From a virus, in IMG/VR virus record IMGVR_UViG_3300044980_000105, positions 1 through 20,925 of that record: a stretch of 20,925 nt of DNA. One strand, given 5' to 3'. Positions 5,013 to 11,698 of the stretch are shown piece by piece. The position numbers were made by a program, and so were the translations under genes. How positions within the stretch are numbered: position 1 is the first letter of the stretch; every line of letters begins with the position of its first letter. Below the pieces are notes generated by a model. The model did not search any database, was not told where the DNA came from, and worked only from the letters and a program-made list of their open reading frames with translations.

Positions 5013-5533
5013 TTCCGCTCACCCGCCAATCGGCCGAGGTGTATTTTGCCGCGCAGCCGATTGCGCCGATCGGGCACGCGGAGATCAAATTCCTCAAGGA
5101 CGCGGCCATGCGCTCGCTGCGGCAACGCTGCCGCATCTGCCTGCACGCGGGCGAGCAGGCGCTGCTGCACGAAACCGTGCTTTGCTACACCAGCGACACG
5201 TTCAACCGGCCGAACCGGCATCCGATGGCGGAGAGCTTCCATGTGCTGGAAGGCGCCTGCGACGTGATCTTTTTCACCGAAGATGGCCGCCCCGACAAGG
5301 TATTGCGCATGGAGGCGGCGGTGCGCGGCAACGGCCGGCCGTTCATCGTGCAGTTCCCGGTGATGGTTTACCACACCATGATCGTGCGCTCGCAGTGGCT
5401 GGTGATTCACGAGACCTGCCGCGGGCCGTTCGTGCGCGGCACCACCACGCAATACGCGCCGTGGGCTCCGCGGGAAACCGATGCGACGGATATCGAGGAT
5501 TTCCTGGCCAAGTTGGAGGGATATTGCAAATGA
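5009..5533 (+). CDS. wbuC: WbuC-like cupin metalloprotein
   Basis: The product has 174 residues, close to the usual length of the WbuC family of O-antigen gene clusters. A single cupin fold is recognisable: NRPNRHP with His71, Glu75 in AESFHVLEG, then VIFFTEDG, and YHT with His122. The last block, ETCRGPF...YAPWAPRE, matches the family's E-x-x-GP-x-x and FAPWAPEE signature. WbuC proteins accompany deoxysugar and surface polysaccharide genes; their exact reaction is unsettled. I chose the ATG at 5009 because it gives the ATGA overlap and the family length; an upstream in-frame ATG at 4907, after GGGAGGG, would add 34 residues overlapping the previous gene. Neighbouring SDR and C-methyltransferase genes support a sugar role. 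Confidence 0.75.
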   Translation: MIPLTRQSAEVYFAAQPIAPIGHAEIKFLKDAAMRSLRQRCRICLHAGEQALLHETVLCYTSDTFNRPNRHPMAESFHVLEGACDVIFFTEDGRPDKVLRMEAAVRGNGRPFIVQFPVMVYHTMIVRSQWLVIHETCRGPFVRGTTTQYAPWAPRETDATDIEDFLAKLEGYCK

Positions 5534-5718
5534 AACATGCTGCACCTGCACGTCGAGCGGTACGCACCAGAATGTGGGCCGCGATTAGTGAAGATGCGCC
5601 GCCACAGATTTATGAAGTGGCGTGGCATCGGATAAACCTTGATCGTCAAGATTTGCGCCATATTCGAGTTAGCGTAGTTCCTGACGTAAAAAAACCTAAA
5701 GCGCCCAAGCCCAAATGA
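5530..5718 (+). CDS. Small hypothetical protein
   Basis: The product has 62 residues, with a basic N-terminus, a central strand-like stretch (YEVAWHRINL, IRVSVVPDV) and a lysine/proline tail (KKPKAPKPK). No family was recognised. It is linked by ATGA to the WbuC-like gene and to the dehydrogenase gene, so it is part of the cassette transcript. It may be a small accessory protein or a neutral linker. Confidence 0.5.
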   Translation: MKHAAPARRAVRTRMWAAISEDAPPQIYEVAWHRINLDRQDLRHIRVSVVPDVKKPKAPKPK

Positions 5719-6347
5719 CCCGCAGCCTGATCATCGGCGCCACGGGCGGCATCGGCCGTGAGGTCGTGGTGGCATTAGCAGCGCGGGGCGATCAAGTTGT
5801 GCCGTTCGGCCGTGAGATGACCAAATGGGGCAGATATCCGGACGAGATCGATTATTTGGTATTTCTGCAACGCAGCCGCGAATCGGAAAACCAATGGCAG
5901 CACGAGTTTAATATCAGCCTGACTGTCACCAAGGAGATCGTGGAATTGATGGCTGATCGCTTTACCGGCAATGACCGCGCGATCGTCATTGTATCCTCGG
6001 TCAACTCGTTGCTGGTAAACAATAAATTGCCAATCGGCTATCATGCTTGCAAAGCCGCACTGGAATCCATGTGCCGGTATTGGGCAGTGGAGTTGGGGCC
6101 GAAGGGCATCCGCTGCAACTGCGTGGCGCCGGGCACGATTCACAAAGGCGGCGCGGAATGGCCGAACAAGGCGTTCCATGAGCGCATCACGCCGCTGCGG
6201 CGCATGGGCAGTGCCGGCGAGGTTGCCGCCGTAATCGCGTTCCTGGCCTCGCCCATGAGTTCTTTCGTGACCGGGCAGACCCTCACGGTCGACGGCGGCG
6301 TGTCGCTGCAATGGCAGGAGAGCTTGGCTGCGGGGGTTCAGAGTTAA
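5715..6347 (+). CDS. Short-chain dehydrogenase/reductase
   Basis: The product has 210 residues, somewhat short for classical SDRs (about 250), with a compact region after the cofactor site. The Rossmann motif GATGGIG is at 8-14. The catalytic set is visible: Asn66, a serine in VSSVNS at 94-98, and Tyr109 and Lys113 in YHACK. NCVAPG at 135-140 and the C-terminal LTVDGG are standard SDR blocks. FGR after the second strand hints at NADP(H) preference. The substrate cannot be read from the sequence; between a WbuC-like cupin and a sugar C-methyltransferase, reduction of a keto-sugar is the natural inference. It is coupled to the preceding gene by ATGA. Confidence 0.85.
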   Translation: MTRSLIIGATGGIGREVVVALAARGDQVVPFGREMTKWGRYPDEIDYLVFLQRSRESENQWQHEFNISLTVTKEIVELMADRFTGNDRAIVIVSSVNSLLVNNKLPIGYHACKAALESMCRYWAVELGPKGIRCNCVAPGTIHKGGAEWPNKAFHERITPLRRMGSAGEVAAVIAFLASPMSSFVTGQTLTVDGGVSLQWQESLAAGVQS

Positions 6348-6422
6348 TGCGTCGTTACTCGCCAACTGTTGAGCGGGCAAAACCTTGAATGAAATCGAAG
6401 CATGTCCGAGGAAAGGTACGCG

Positions 6423-6857
6423 ATGCCCGACTATCTATTAACGAAAGCCACTGAGCACTATGGCTATTTCGGCTTCCCAGACGGCGACGAAATGCCCTTG
6501 GATGACAAAGGAGCAGTTTTCATAACGCACGACAAGGATGGCGATACAGCCACCGTGACCGTCCGCGCACCCCGTTCGACCTATGAAGCAAAAATCTCAC
6601 TTCCCATTTTGGAGTGGATGGCAATGACCGAAGGCAGTTGGGTTATGGGGCAGCGCCAGGCGTGGATTTTGGAAGTCGTTCAAATCTACGGGTATATCAA
6701 TCGGGAGCACGTCATGCGGAAGTTTGGTGTTTCGACACCGCAGGCGTCCATCATTTTACGGCAGTTCCAAGAGCACCACCCGAATGCGATTGTCTATAAC
6801 AAGACCACAAAGAGGTACGAGCTTGCCGATTGCGATAGACGACATACACGGGGTTAA
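6423..6857 (+). CDS. Winged-helix regulator-like protein
   Basis: The product has 144 residues in two parts. The first 65 residues look like strands (YGYFGFPDGDEM, TATVTVRAPRS) and contain no known fold I can name. The C-terminal 70 form a winged HTH: WILEVVQIYGYINREHVMRK, FGVSTPQASIILRQF and a wing ending KRYEL. This matches the DeoR/WYL-regulator type of HTH, although no WYL domain follows. I chose the ATG at 6423 because AAAGG lies six bases upstream; an in-frame ATG at 6402 lacks such a signal. It could control the sugar cassette or host genes. Confidence 0.65.
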   Translation: MPDYLLTKATEHYGYFGFPDGDEMPLDDKGAVFITHDKDGDTATVTVRAPRSTYEAKISLPILEWMAMTEGSWVMGQRQAWILEVVQIYGYINREHVMRKFGVSTPQASIILRQFQEHHPNAIVYNKTTKRYELADCDRRHTRG

Positions 6858-6864
6858 TCGGCAA

Positions 6865-8142
6865 ATGACCTATCGCAAGCGCACCACATGCCGGCTGTGT
6901 GACAGTACGCAGCTTATTATTGCACTGCACTATCCGCCGCAGCCATTGGCGGATGCGTATCTTAAGAAACTTACGGGTCAAACTGATAAGATTTATCCCC
7001 TCGACCTGTACTTATGCGAGGAATGCGGCTGTGCGCAGCTACTGGATGTGGTGAGCGGCGACGAGATTTATCCGCAATACACCTACGAGACCGGTTCAAG
7101 TCCGGCATTGGTGGAGCATTTTCAGCAGTACGCGCTTGATGTTTATGAGAAAATTCAGCCGAACCCAAGCGGGCTGATCGTCGATATTGGCGGCAACGAC
7201 GGCACGCTGCTCGACTGGTTTCGGATGTTCGGGATGCGAGCAATAAATATCGATCCTGCGCCGGTCAATTCGAATATCGAAGATATGGTGCGGATTTACC
7301 GCTTCTTCGATGCCGCCAATGCTGAGTTCATCCAATCGAAATGGGGTCACGCCTCGATCGTCACGGCCAACAACGTCTACGCCAACATCGACGATCTGCG
7401 CAGCTTTACCGAGGCGGTGCGCAACTTGCTTGCACCGGATGGGGTATTCGTATTCGAGACGTTCTATCTGGCTGATTTCATTGACAATATGGTGTTCGAT
7501 TTCATCTATCACGAGCATCTGACGGCATTCAGCCTGGCGCCATTAATTGGGTTTTTTCAGCGGCTTGGGATGCAGATATTCGACGTGCAGCGCGTGCCGA
7601 CCAAGGGCGGCAGCATCCGCGTCTATGTGCAGCACGAAGGCGGCAGGCGGCCTGTCACGCCGGATGTGCCGGCATTGGTGGAATGGGAGTATTTGCGGGG
7701 GTTGCATAAGTTGCAAACGTATTACGAGTTTGCTCACAAAATTTCTTTAGCTCAAGAAACATTTTGGCATTGGCTCTTGTCGTCTACGCCACAAAAGGCA
7801 ATAATTGCTGGCTATGGAGCTTCTCCAACATCTACTACCTTGATTTATAATTGGAGCTTAGGTGCGCATATTGATTATCTGATCGATGATTGGCCGGCCA
7901 AACAAGGCACATTCAGCCCTGGTTTGCATTTACCGGTGTATGAAAGCGATCAATCGCTGAATGGCTTTGAAATGGGCAGGCATCCCGATTACGTCATCAT
8001 CCTGGCCTGGCGCTATGCCGAGCAGATCATGGCCCGCAATCCGGGCTACCGCGGGACGTGGATCGTGCCGTTGCCGGAATTGAGGGTCATCAAGGCCAAT
8101 AGCTTGGCGATCGGCTCTGGAATCGGCGAGCCGGCGGCGTAG
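6865..8142 (+). CDS. Sugar C-methyltransferase, NovU/TylC3-like
   Basis: The product has 425 residues with the full three-part architecture of SAM-dependent sugar C-methyltransferases. A zinc-binding N-terminus has C9xxC12 and C51xxC54. The SAM domain has VDIGGNDGTLL at 106-116 and an acidic residue ending the second strand (NID at 128-130). The catalytic region has YHEHLTAFS at 215-223, equivalent to the Tyr/His/Glu/His set studied in TcaB9. The C-terminal domain begins with GYGASPTSTTL, the GYGA motif. Known members methylate C3 of TDP-4-keto-2,6-dideoxy sugars for branched deoxysugars in O-antigens or antibiotics. All key residues are present, so activity is expected. The last 97 bases run through a leftward gene on the opposite strand. 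Confidence 0.88.
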   Translation: MTYRKRTTCRLCDSTQLIIALHYPPQPLADAYLKKLTGQTDKIYPLDLYLCEECGCAQLLDVVSGDEIYPQYTYETGSSPALVEHFQQYALDVYEKIQPNPSGLIVDIGGNDGTLLDWFRMFGMRAINIDPAPVNSNIEDMVRIYRFFDAANAEFIQSKWGHASIVTANNVYANIDDLRSFTEAVRNLLAPDGVFVFETFYLADFIDNMVFDFIYHEHLTAFSLAPLIGFFQRLGMQIFDVQRVPTKGGSIRVYVQHEGGRRPVTPDVPALVEWEYLRGLHKLQTYYEFAHKISLAQETFWHWLLSSTPQKAIIAGYGASPTSTTLIYNWSLGAHIDYLIDDWPAKQGTFSPGLHLPVYESDQSLNGFEMGRHPDYVIILAWRYAEQIMARNPGYRGTWIVPLPELRVIKANSLAIGSGIGEPAA

Positions 8143-8246
8143 TTTTGCGCGGTGCGCAGCGTCACGCCGAGCATGGATGCGGTTGCCTTGGCATGTGGGG
8201 TCAGGCCTAGCGTTTTGAGCGTGGCGAGATAATCTTCCGTCGTCAT
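8046..8246 (-). CDS. Small HTH DNA-binding protein
   Basis: The product has 66 residues. Residues 3-52 resemble a small alphaproteobacterial and phage HTH family: YLATLKTLGLTPHAKATA, LGVTLRTAQNYAAGSPIP and PIAKLLALM. The recognition helix would be LRTAQNYAAG. The start overlaps the preceding leftward gene by ATGA, making a two-gene leftward operon. Its final 97 bases lie antisense to the 3' end of the C-methyltransferase, so transcription of the two operons should interfere. It probably acts as a local regulator. Confidence 0.7.
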   Translation of the reverse strand: MTTEDYLATLKTLGLTPHAKATASMLGVTLRTAQNYAAGSPIPEPIAKLLALMTLNSGNGTIHVPR

Positions 8247-8482
8247 TGCGGATGCTCCATGGTGCAGCCTTTACTGCAGCGGAATCGCTTGTGCCGAATG
8301 TTGTTTATGCGGCCAAAGTGACCGCAGCGGCACGTCAGCCACACCAATCCGCGGGGCACCAGTTCGGCTTTGCCGAGCTCGGCCAGATAAGCGTTGCGAT
8401 CGATTTCATCGCGCAACACCGCATTTGATTGGCGTCGACTGCGATCTTTGGCCCAATTCAGTGCCATTGCGCAGATTATCAT
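8243..8482 (-). CDS. Small zinc-ribbon protein
   Basis: The product has 79 residues from the ATG at 8482, or 74 from the ATG at 8467; neither has a clear ribosome binding site. The C-terminal half has TCRCGHFG and RFRCSKGC, four cysteines in a short CxC...C-x3-C arrangement typical of a zinc ribbon. The N-terminal half is charged and helical. It is the upstream gene of a two-gene leftward operon with the small HTH protein. A perfect terminator hairpin for leftward transcription lies immediately upstream, so its own promoter must lie between that hairpin and the gene, or transcription must read through. Confidence 0.55.
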   Translation of the reverse strand: MIICAMALNWAKDRSRRQSNAVLRDEIDRNAYLAELGKAELVPRGLVWLTCRCGHFGRINNIRHKRFRCSKGCTMEHPQ

Positions 8483-8490
8483 ACTGCGCT

Positions 8491-8531
8491 ACAAAAAGAA
8501 GCCCGGATCGGCGGTGAGCTCGATCCGGGCT
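8491..8531 (-). terminator. Rho-independent terminator for leftward transcription
   Basis: AGCCCGGATCG at 8500-8510 and CGATCCGGGCT at 8521-8531 form a perfect 11-base-pair stem with a ten-base loop. Read on the minus strand, the stem is followed by TTCTTTTTG. On the plus strand no T-run follows, so the element is directional. It lies upstream of the leftward zinc-ribbon gene, so it either ends a leftward transcript born in the noncoding region or works as an attenuator. Confidence 0.75.
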
Positions 8532-8609
8532 AAACTGCACTGTGCTTCGACGGCTGGTGCAGCGACAAGGGCTAAACATACAAGCCCTAGTCAGTCAAAT
8601 CAAGCCGTC
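8491..8609 (-). ncRNA. Candidate structured leftward RNA ending at the terminator
   Basis: Before the terminator, on the minus strand, several stems can form. GACGGCT (8549-8555) pairs with AGCCGTC (8603-8609) and encloses AGGGCT (8568-8573) pairing with AGCCCT (8583-8588). A competing stem, CTGCAC (8535-8540) with GTGCAG (8557-8562), encloses the GACGGCT arm, so the two folds may exclude each other. Nested stems plus a strong terminator and no credible reading frame suggest a small RNA or an attenuator leader. No convincing promoter was found upstream, so the 5' end is unknown. Confidence 0.4.
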
Positions 8610-9007
8610 AGCCCGGCCAAGTGCCGATCGAGCCGCACACAATAGGTTGCTCATCAGCGGGCATTGGCGCGCGTCCAATGGCAGACGACGGCGGGAACTT
8701 ACCGTGACAGAGCACGGCCTTCCGACCGCAGCAAATGCCGTGACGGGCTATGCTGGCATCTGTGGGCATTAATGGCGCTGTAGAGTGCGATGGCAGCTAA
8801 TAGCTGTGGTCAGGGGATTGGCCCTCCATATCGGGCATCCACAGGTATACCGTCTATCGTCACGCCAGTACCGCACGGCCCAAGCGCACAAGGCTATGGG
8901 CCAGGCTTGCGGAAGCGGAGCTATGGCTGATTAGCTCATTATCCACCCAATGGGCATAACGGTTACATGTGCAACTAATTAAATAGTTACCAACGCAACA
9001 GATATGA

Positions 9008-9109
9008 CTAAGCTATTGATGTAGCGTCTGAATATGTCAATATTGGGCAAAATGTTCCGTAATACATGTTATGCGAATTGCAATCGGCCGCACCAGCTAA
9101 GCCATTGAT
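9008..9109. repeat. Direct repeat pair CTAAGCYATTGAT
   Basis: CTAAGCTATTGAT at 9008-9020 recurs as CTAAGCCATTGAT at 9097-9109, twelve of thirteen bases, 89 bases apart. Both copies are followed by related bases (GTAGCG and ATTGCTACG). They flank an AT-rich segment in the noncoding region. Binding sites for a replication or packaging protein are possible; two copies alone are weak evidence. Confidence 0.4.
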
Positions 9110-9172
9110 ATTGCTACGCCAGGCGCGGGTTGCGCAGCGATGGGCTGGCAGCTGGGATGAAATAGACCGGAC

Positions 9173-9191
9173 GGGAGGGGGTGGGGGGAGG
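9173..9191 (+). other. G-rich tract with quadruplex potential
   Basis: A 19-base purine run contains G-tracts of 3, 5, 6 and 2, interrupted by single A, T and A. Together with GG just upstream it could form a two-layer, perhaps three-layer, G-quadruplex on the plus strand. It is unlike anything nearby and lies about 180 bases before the terminase genes. Its function is unknown. Confidence 0.4.
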
Positions 9192-9304
9192 ACTTTCCGG
9201 CTCGGCCAAAACTCGACCTATCCTTGATTTCACGCGCCGGTTTGGAAAAGCATGTGACATTTCAGCCACATACGGTGAACTGCCGGTCATTGTACAATTC
9301 AGCA

Positions 9305-9366
9305 CAGTGGCAATGTGTTGCATAAATACCACTGGACTACATAACGGCGTTATGCCAATTGTGGCA
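9305..9366. promoter_or_regulatory. Cluster of three dyads before the small terminase gene
   Basis: Three symmetrical elements lie end to end. CAGTGG/CCACTG at 9305-9310 and 9329-9334 encloses GCAA-TGTG-TTGC. CATAACG-G-CGTTATG at 9340-9354 is a perfect 7-1-7 palindrome. TGCCA-ATTG-TGGCA at 9353-9366 ends two bases before the first ATG of the packaging operon. CATAACGG also occurs at 8955-8962. The cluster could be operators for late-gene control or a structured leader; no clean -35/-10 pair was found. Confidence 0.5.
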
Positions 9367-9368
9367 AA

Positions 9369-9923
9369 ATGGTCGATAGCATAGCCGAAACCGAATTTGG
9401 CTGGGGTCCAGCGATGGCAGCGCTGACCGACAAGCAGCGTTTGTACGTTCTGGCCATGGCGGCAGACCCTTTTGGAAACCCCAGCCAGTGGGCCCGGGAG
9501 GCCGGCTACAGCACCCATATGGGGCAGGACCGGATACGCGGGCATGAGCTCTCCCATAATCCGGCAATTGAGCGGGCGGTACGGGAATATGCGGGGACGG
9601 CGCTTGGAACGCTTGGCCCAATGTTGGCCGCGGCTGGGCTGTTGCGGATTGCGCGTAAGCCTGACCATCCCGATCATCTCAAAGCGCTGACTGCGATCGC
9701 CAACCGGGTGGGCATGAACGAGACTACGGAGCACAAGGTCCGGGTGGAGCATACCGATTTGACCGGTCAGGCATTGCTGAACCGCATTGCAGCTTTGGCC
9801 AATAAGCACGGATTGGATGCTGCAAAGCTGCTCGGGGCCAATGTTCCACATGAAACACCAGAAATAACTGTTGAATATCAAGAGGTTACACCAGATGTAC
9901 AGCCACAGCAAAGATCTGAATGA
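9369..9923 (+). CDS. terS: Terminase small subunit
   Basis: The product has 184 residues. Residues 16-70 carry the small-terminase HTH pattern: ALTDKQRLYVLAMAAD, NPSQWAREAGYST and SHNPAIERAVREY, the 'LT-x-KQ ... A-x-x-AGYS ... NP-x-I-x-x-AI' arrangement of DNA-recognition subunits. A helical oligomerisation part follows, then a hydrophilic tail with VTPDVQPQQRSE. It would bind the packaging site and hand DNA to the large subunit encoded two genes downstream. The start is uncertain: the ATG at 9369 follows the dyad cluster with no ribosome site, while the in-frame ATG at 9414 has GGGG upstream and would start right at the conserved domain (169 residues). Confidence 0.75.
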   Translation: MVDSIAETEFGWGPAMAALTDKQRLYVLAMAADPFGNPSQWAREAGYSTHMGQDRIRGHELSHNPAIERAVREYAGTALGTLGPMLAAAGLLRIARKPDHPDHLKALTAIANRVGMNETTEHKVRVEHTDLTGQALLNRIAALANKHGLDAAKLLGANVPHETPEITVEYQEVTPDVQPQQRSE

Positions 9924-10203
9924 CCCTTCATTCTTTCGCAAGGGCGGCCTGCTCATGCCGCTTGGGCCGGACCAGGTGCATATCCAGGTCGGCAAGAACG
10001 GCGACGGCTCGTGGTATATTCAGCTCGACGGCAAGCCGAACCGGGACAAGCCGGGGCTGATGCGCAGCCATATGACGCCGCGGCAGATGTTCGAATTGTG
10101 CGCGGGCACGCTGTCGGCCATGGGATATACCAACCTGGATATCAAGCCGCCGGACGAGGATGCGAGCTACCAGCAGATGATGGATGAGGCGAACCGGGCG
10201 TGA
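9895..10203 (+). CDS. Small phage protein between terminase genes
   Basis: The product has 102 residues. The middle reads as alternating strands (VHIQVGKNGDGSWYIQLDG), then a helix with TPRQMFELCAGTLSAMGY and an acidic C-terminus. I do not recognise the function, but genes of this size often lie between the terminase subunits. The ATG at 9895 follows AGAGG at nine bases; an upstream TTG is less likely. The start lies 29 bases inside the small terminase gene, and the stop overlaps the large terminase start. Confidence 0.65.
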   Translation: MYSHSKDLNDPSFFRKGGLLMPLGPDQVHIQVGKNGDGSWYIQLDGKPNRDKPGLMRSHMTPRQMFELCAGTLSAMGYTNLDIKPPDEDASYQQMMDEANRA

Positions 10204-11663
10204 CCCAGCCGTCGCAGGCTGAGCTGCGGGAAATCCTCACAACTCTCGAGGCGATCGATCATCGCAAGACCTATCAGCGGGCGTATTACTTCGAGCCGTA
10301 TGAGAAGCAAAAGCAGTTCTTCAATCTCGGGAATATCAAACGCGAGCGGCTGCTGACGGCCGGCAACCAGCAGGGCAAGACGGAAGCCGGCGCGTTCGAG
10401 GCTTATGTTCATTTGACTGGCGACTATCCTTCTTGGTGGAAAGGGCGGCGTTTTGCGAATGCCACCAAAGGCTGGTTGGTTGGCAAGACATCGGTAGTCA
10501 CGCGCGATACCATACAGAAAAAGTTGTGCGGCGAACCGGGCGTCGACTCTCTGTTTGGTACGGGGATGATCCCGAAGGACAGCTTTGTTGACAAACCATC
10601 CTTGGCGCGCGGTGTTACTAATGCCTATGACAGTATTCATGTTCGACATAAATCAGGCGGCATCAGCATCGCTCGTTTCAAGTCATATGACCAGGGCCGT
10701 GAAGTGTTCCAAGGTGAGACTTTGGACTGGTTCTGGAATGATGAGGAATGCCCGATTGAAATTTATATGGAAGAATTGGCGCGCATTACCGCCACTAACG
10801 GGATTGGTTTCACGACTTTTACATCCATGCTGGGCGATACCAAGCTGACCGAGCGATTTCTAAGCGACAAGGGCGTCGATCGCGATGTGGTTCAGATGGG
10901 GATCATCGATGCCTTGCACATTCCAAAGGAACAACACGCAGCTCTTATTGCGCAATATCTTCCGCACCAGCGCATTGCCCGCATTTACGGCGGCATCATG
11001 CGTGGTGAAGGTCTTATCTTCACGACGCCGGAGGAAAGCCTGAAAGAACCCCCGATCACCCAGATCCCGCCGTTCTGGGTGAAAATCTGGGGCATCGACT
11101 TCGGCATCGGCCACCCGTTCGCGGCTGCATTGCTGCTGTGGGACAGAGACGAGGATGTAATCCATGTCCACACCACGATACGAATGGCTGATGCTTTATC
11201 CATCGTTCACGCCGACAGCATCAAACGAATTGGAGCCGACGTTCCCGTGGCTTGGCCTCGGGATGGGACGGAAAGGGATTCTCATTCAGGCGAGCCTCTG
11301 GCCTCGATCTACAAGAAGCACGGACTCGCCATGCTCGGCGAGCACGCCACCTGGTCGGAAGGCGGATTGAGCACCTATGCGGGCGTCAAGGAGATGGACG
11401 AGCGCATGAAAACCGGCCGCTTCAAGGTGGCCAATCATCTGGAAGAATTCTTCCAGGAATACCGCAACTATCACTACAAGGACGGCAAGATCGTCAAGAT
11501 CAAGGACGACATACTCAGTGCCGTGCGTATCGGCATCATGATGAAGCGCCATGCCCGTTCGGTGGCATTGGGCGGCCAGCGCGCCAAGCGCAACGACCCG
11601 CGGCTCAAGTTCGCGGTTGGGTCGCCGCTGCACCCCGATGGGGACATTAATATCTTTGGCTAG
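10200..11663 (+). CDS. terL: Terminase large subunit
   Basis: The product has 487 residues, the normal size for the packaging motor. The ATPase domain has Walker A GNQQGKT at 55-61, Walker B around LDWFWNDEE at 175-183 with the catalytic Glu, and a coupling motif TTFTSMLG at 205-212. The RNase H-like nuclease domain has Asp300 in GIDFGIGHP, Asp355 in PRDG, and Asp436/437 in KDD at the third acidic position. The start is a GTG at 10200, overlapping the previous stop by GTGA; no ATG fits the conserved N-terminus. It pumps DNA into the prohead through the portal and cuts concatemers. All motifs appear intact. A weak stem (11658-11675) spans the stop codon. Confidence 0.92.
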   Translation: MTQPSQAELREILTTLEAIDHRKTYQRAYYFEPYEKQKQFFNLGNIKRERLLTAGNQQGKTEAGAFEAYVHLTGDYPSWWKGRRFANATKGWLVGKTSVVTRDTIQKKLCGEPGVDSLFGTGMIPKDSFVDKPSLARGVTNAYDSIHVRHKSGGISIARFKSYDQGREVFQGETLDWFWNDEECPIEIYMEELARITATNGIGFTTFTSMLGDTKLTERFLSDKGVDRDVVQMGIIDALHIPKEQHAALIAQYLPHQRIARIYGGIMRGEGLIFTTPEESLKEPPITQIPPFWVKIWGIDFGIGHPFAAALLLWDRDEDVIHVHTTIRMADALSIVHADSIKRIGADVPVAWPRDGTERDSHSGEPLASIYKKHGLAMLGEHATWSEGGLSTYAGVKEMDERMKTGRFKVANHLEEFFQEYRNYHYKDGKIVKIKDDILSAVRIGIMMKRHARSVALGGQRAKRNDPRLKFAVGSPLHPDGDINIFG

Positions 11664-11675
11664 TGGTACATAGCC
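11658..11675 (+). other. Short stem-loop over the terL stop codon
   Basis: GGCTA at 11658-11662 and TAGCC at 11671-11675 form a perfect five-base stem with an eight-base loop; the terL stop codon lies in the left arm and loop. No T-run follows, so it is not a convincing terminator. It overlaps the 18-base repeat shared with 17318-17335. Confidence 0.3.
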
Positions 11676-11679
11676 TTGG
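11662..11679 (+). repeat. 18-base repeat, copy 1 (after terL)
   Basis: AGTGGTACATAGCCTTGG recurs at 17318-17335 as AGTGGTACATAGCCTCGG, 17 of 18 bases. Copy 1 is in the noncoding gap after the large terminase and copy 2 is within the 3' part of the glycosyltransferase-like gene. In one frame both read V-V-H-S-L-G. It could be a relic of recombination between the two places, or a recognition site. Confidence 0.5.
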
Positions 11680-11698
11680 TTGCTGCGGCGGCGGATTG

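Larger units (their letters stand above)
8532..9368. other. Long noncoding region before the packaging genes
   Basis: The full gap between genes runs from 8483 to 9368, 886 bases, with no gene I can support; the few short frames use GTG or TTG starts, lack ribosome sites and match nothing. Features within it: the leftward terminator and structured arm (8491-8609), a hairpin CATTGG/CCAATG near 8662-8680, CAGCTA-A-TAGCTG near 8793-8805, DnaA-box-like TTATCCACC at 8939-8947 and GCATCCACA at 8835-8843, an AT-rich stretch at about 8970-9080, a repeated CTAAGC-Y-ATTGAT at 9008 and 9097, a G-tract at 9173-9191 and the dyad cluster at 9305-9366. The position just before terminase suits a packaging, replication or late-control site. 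Confidence 0.6.

Noticed and set aside
8046-8482. Leftward HTH and zinc-ribbon pair as a toxin-antitoxin system
   Set aside because: Neither protein resembles a known toxin, and the pair is better explained as small regulatory proteins.
8542-8772. Short rightward frame in the noncoding region
   Set aside because: It starts at GTG without a ribosome site, overlaps the structured RNA candidate and gives a low-complexity basic product.
9114-9995. Long leftward frame of 293 codons over the small terminase gene
   Set aside because: It is antisense to a recognisable small terminase, has a composition rich in Cys, Trp and Pro without domain pattern, and spans the dyad cluster and G-tract.
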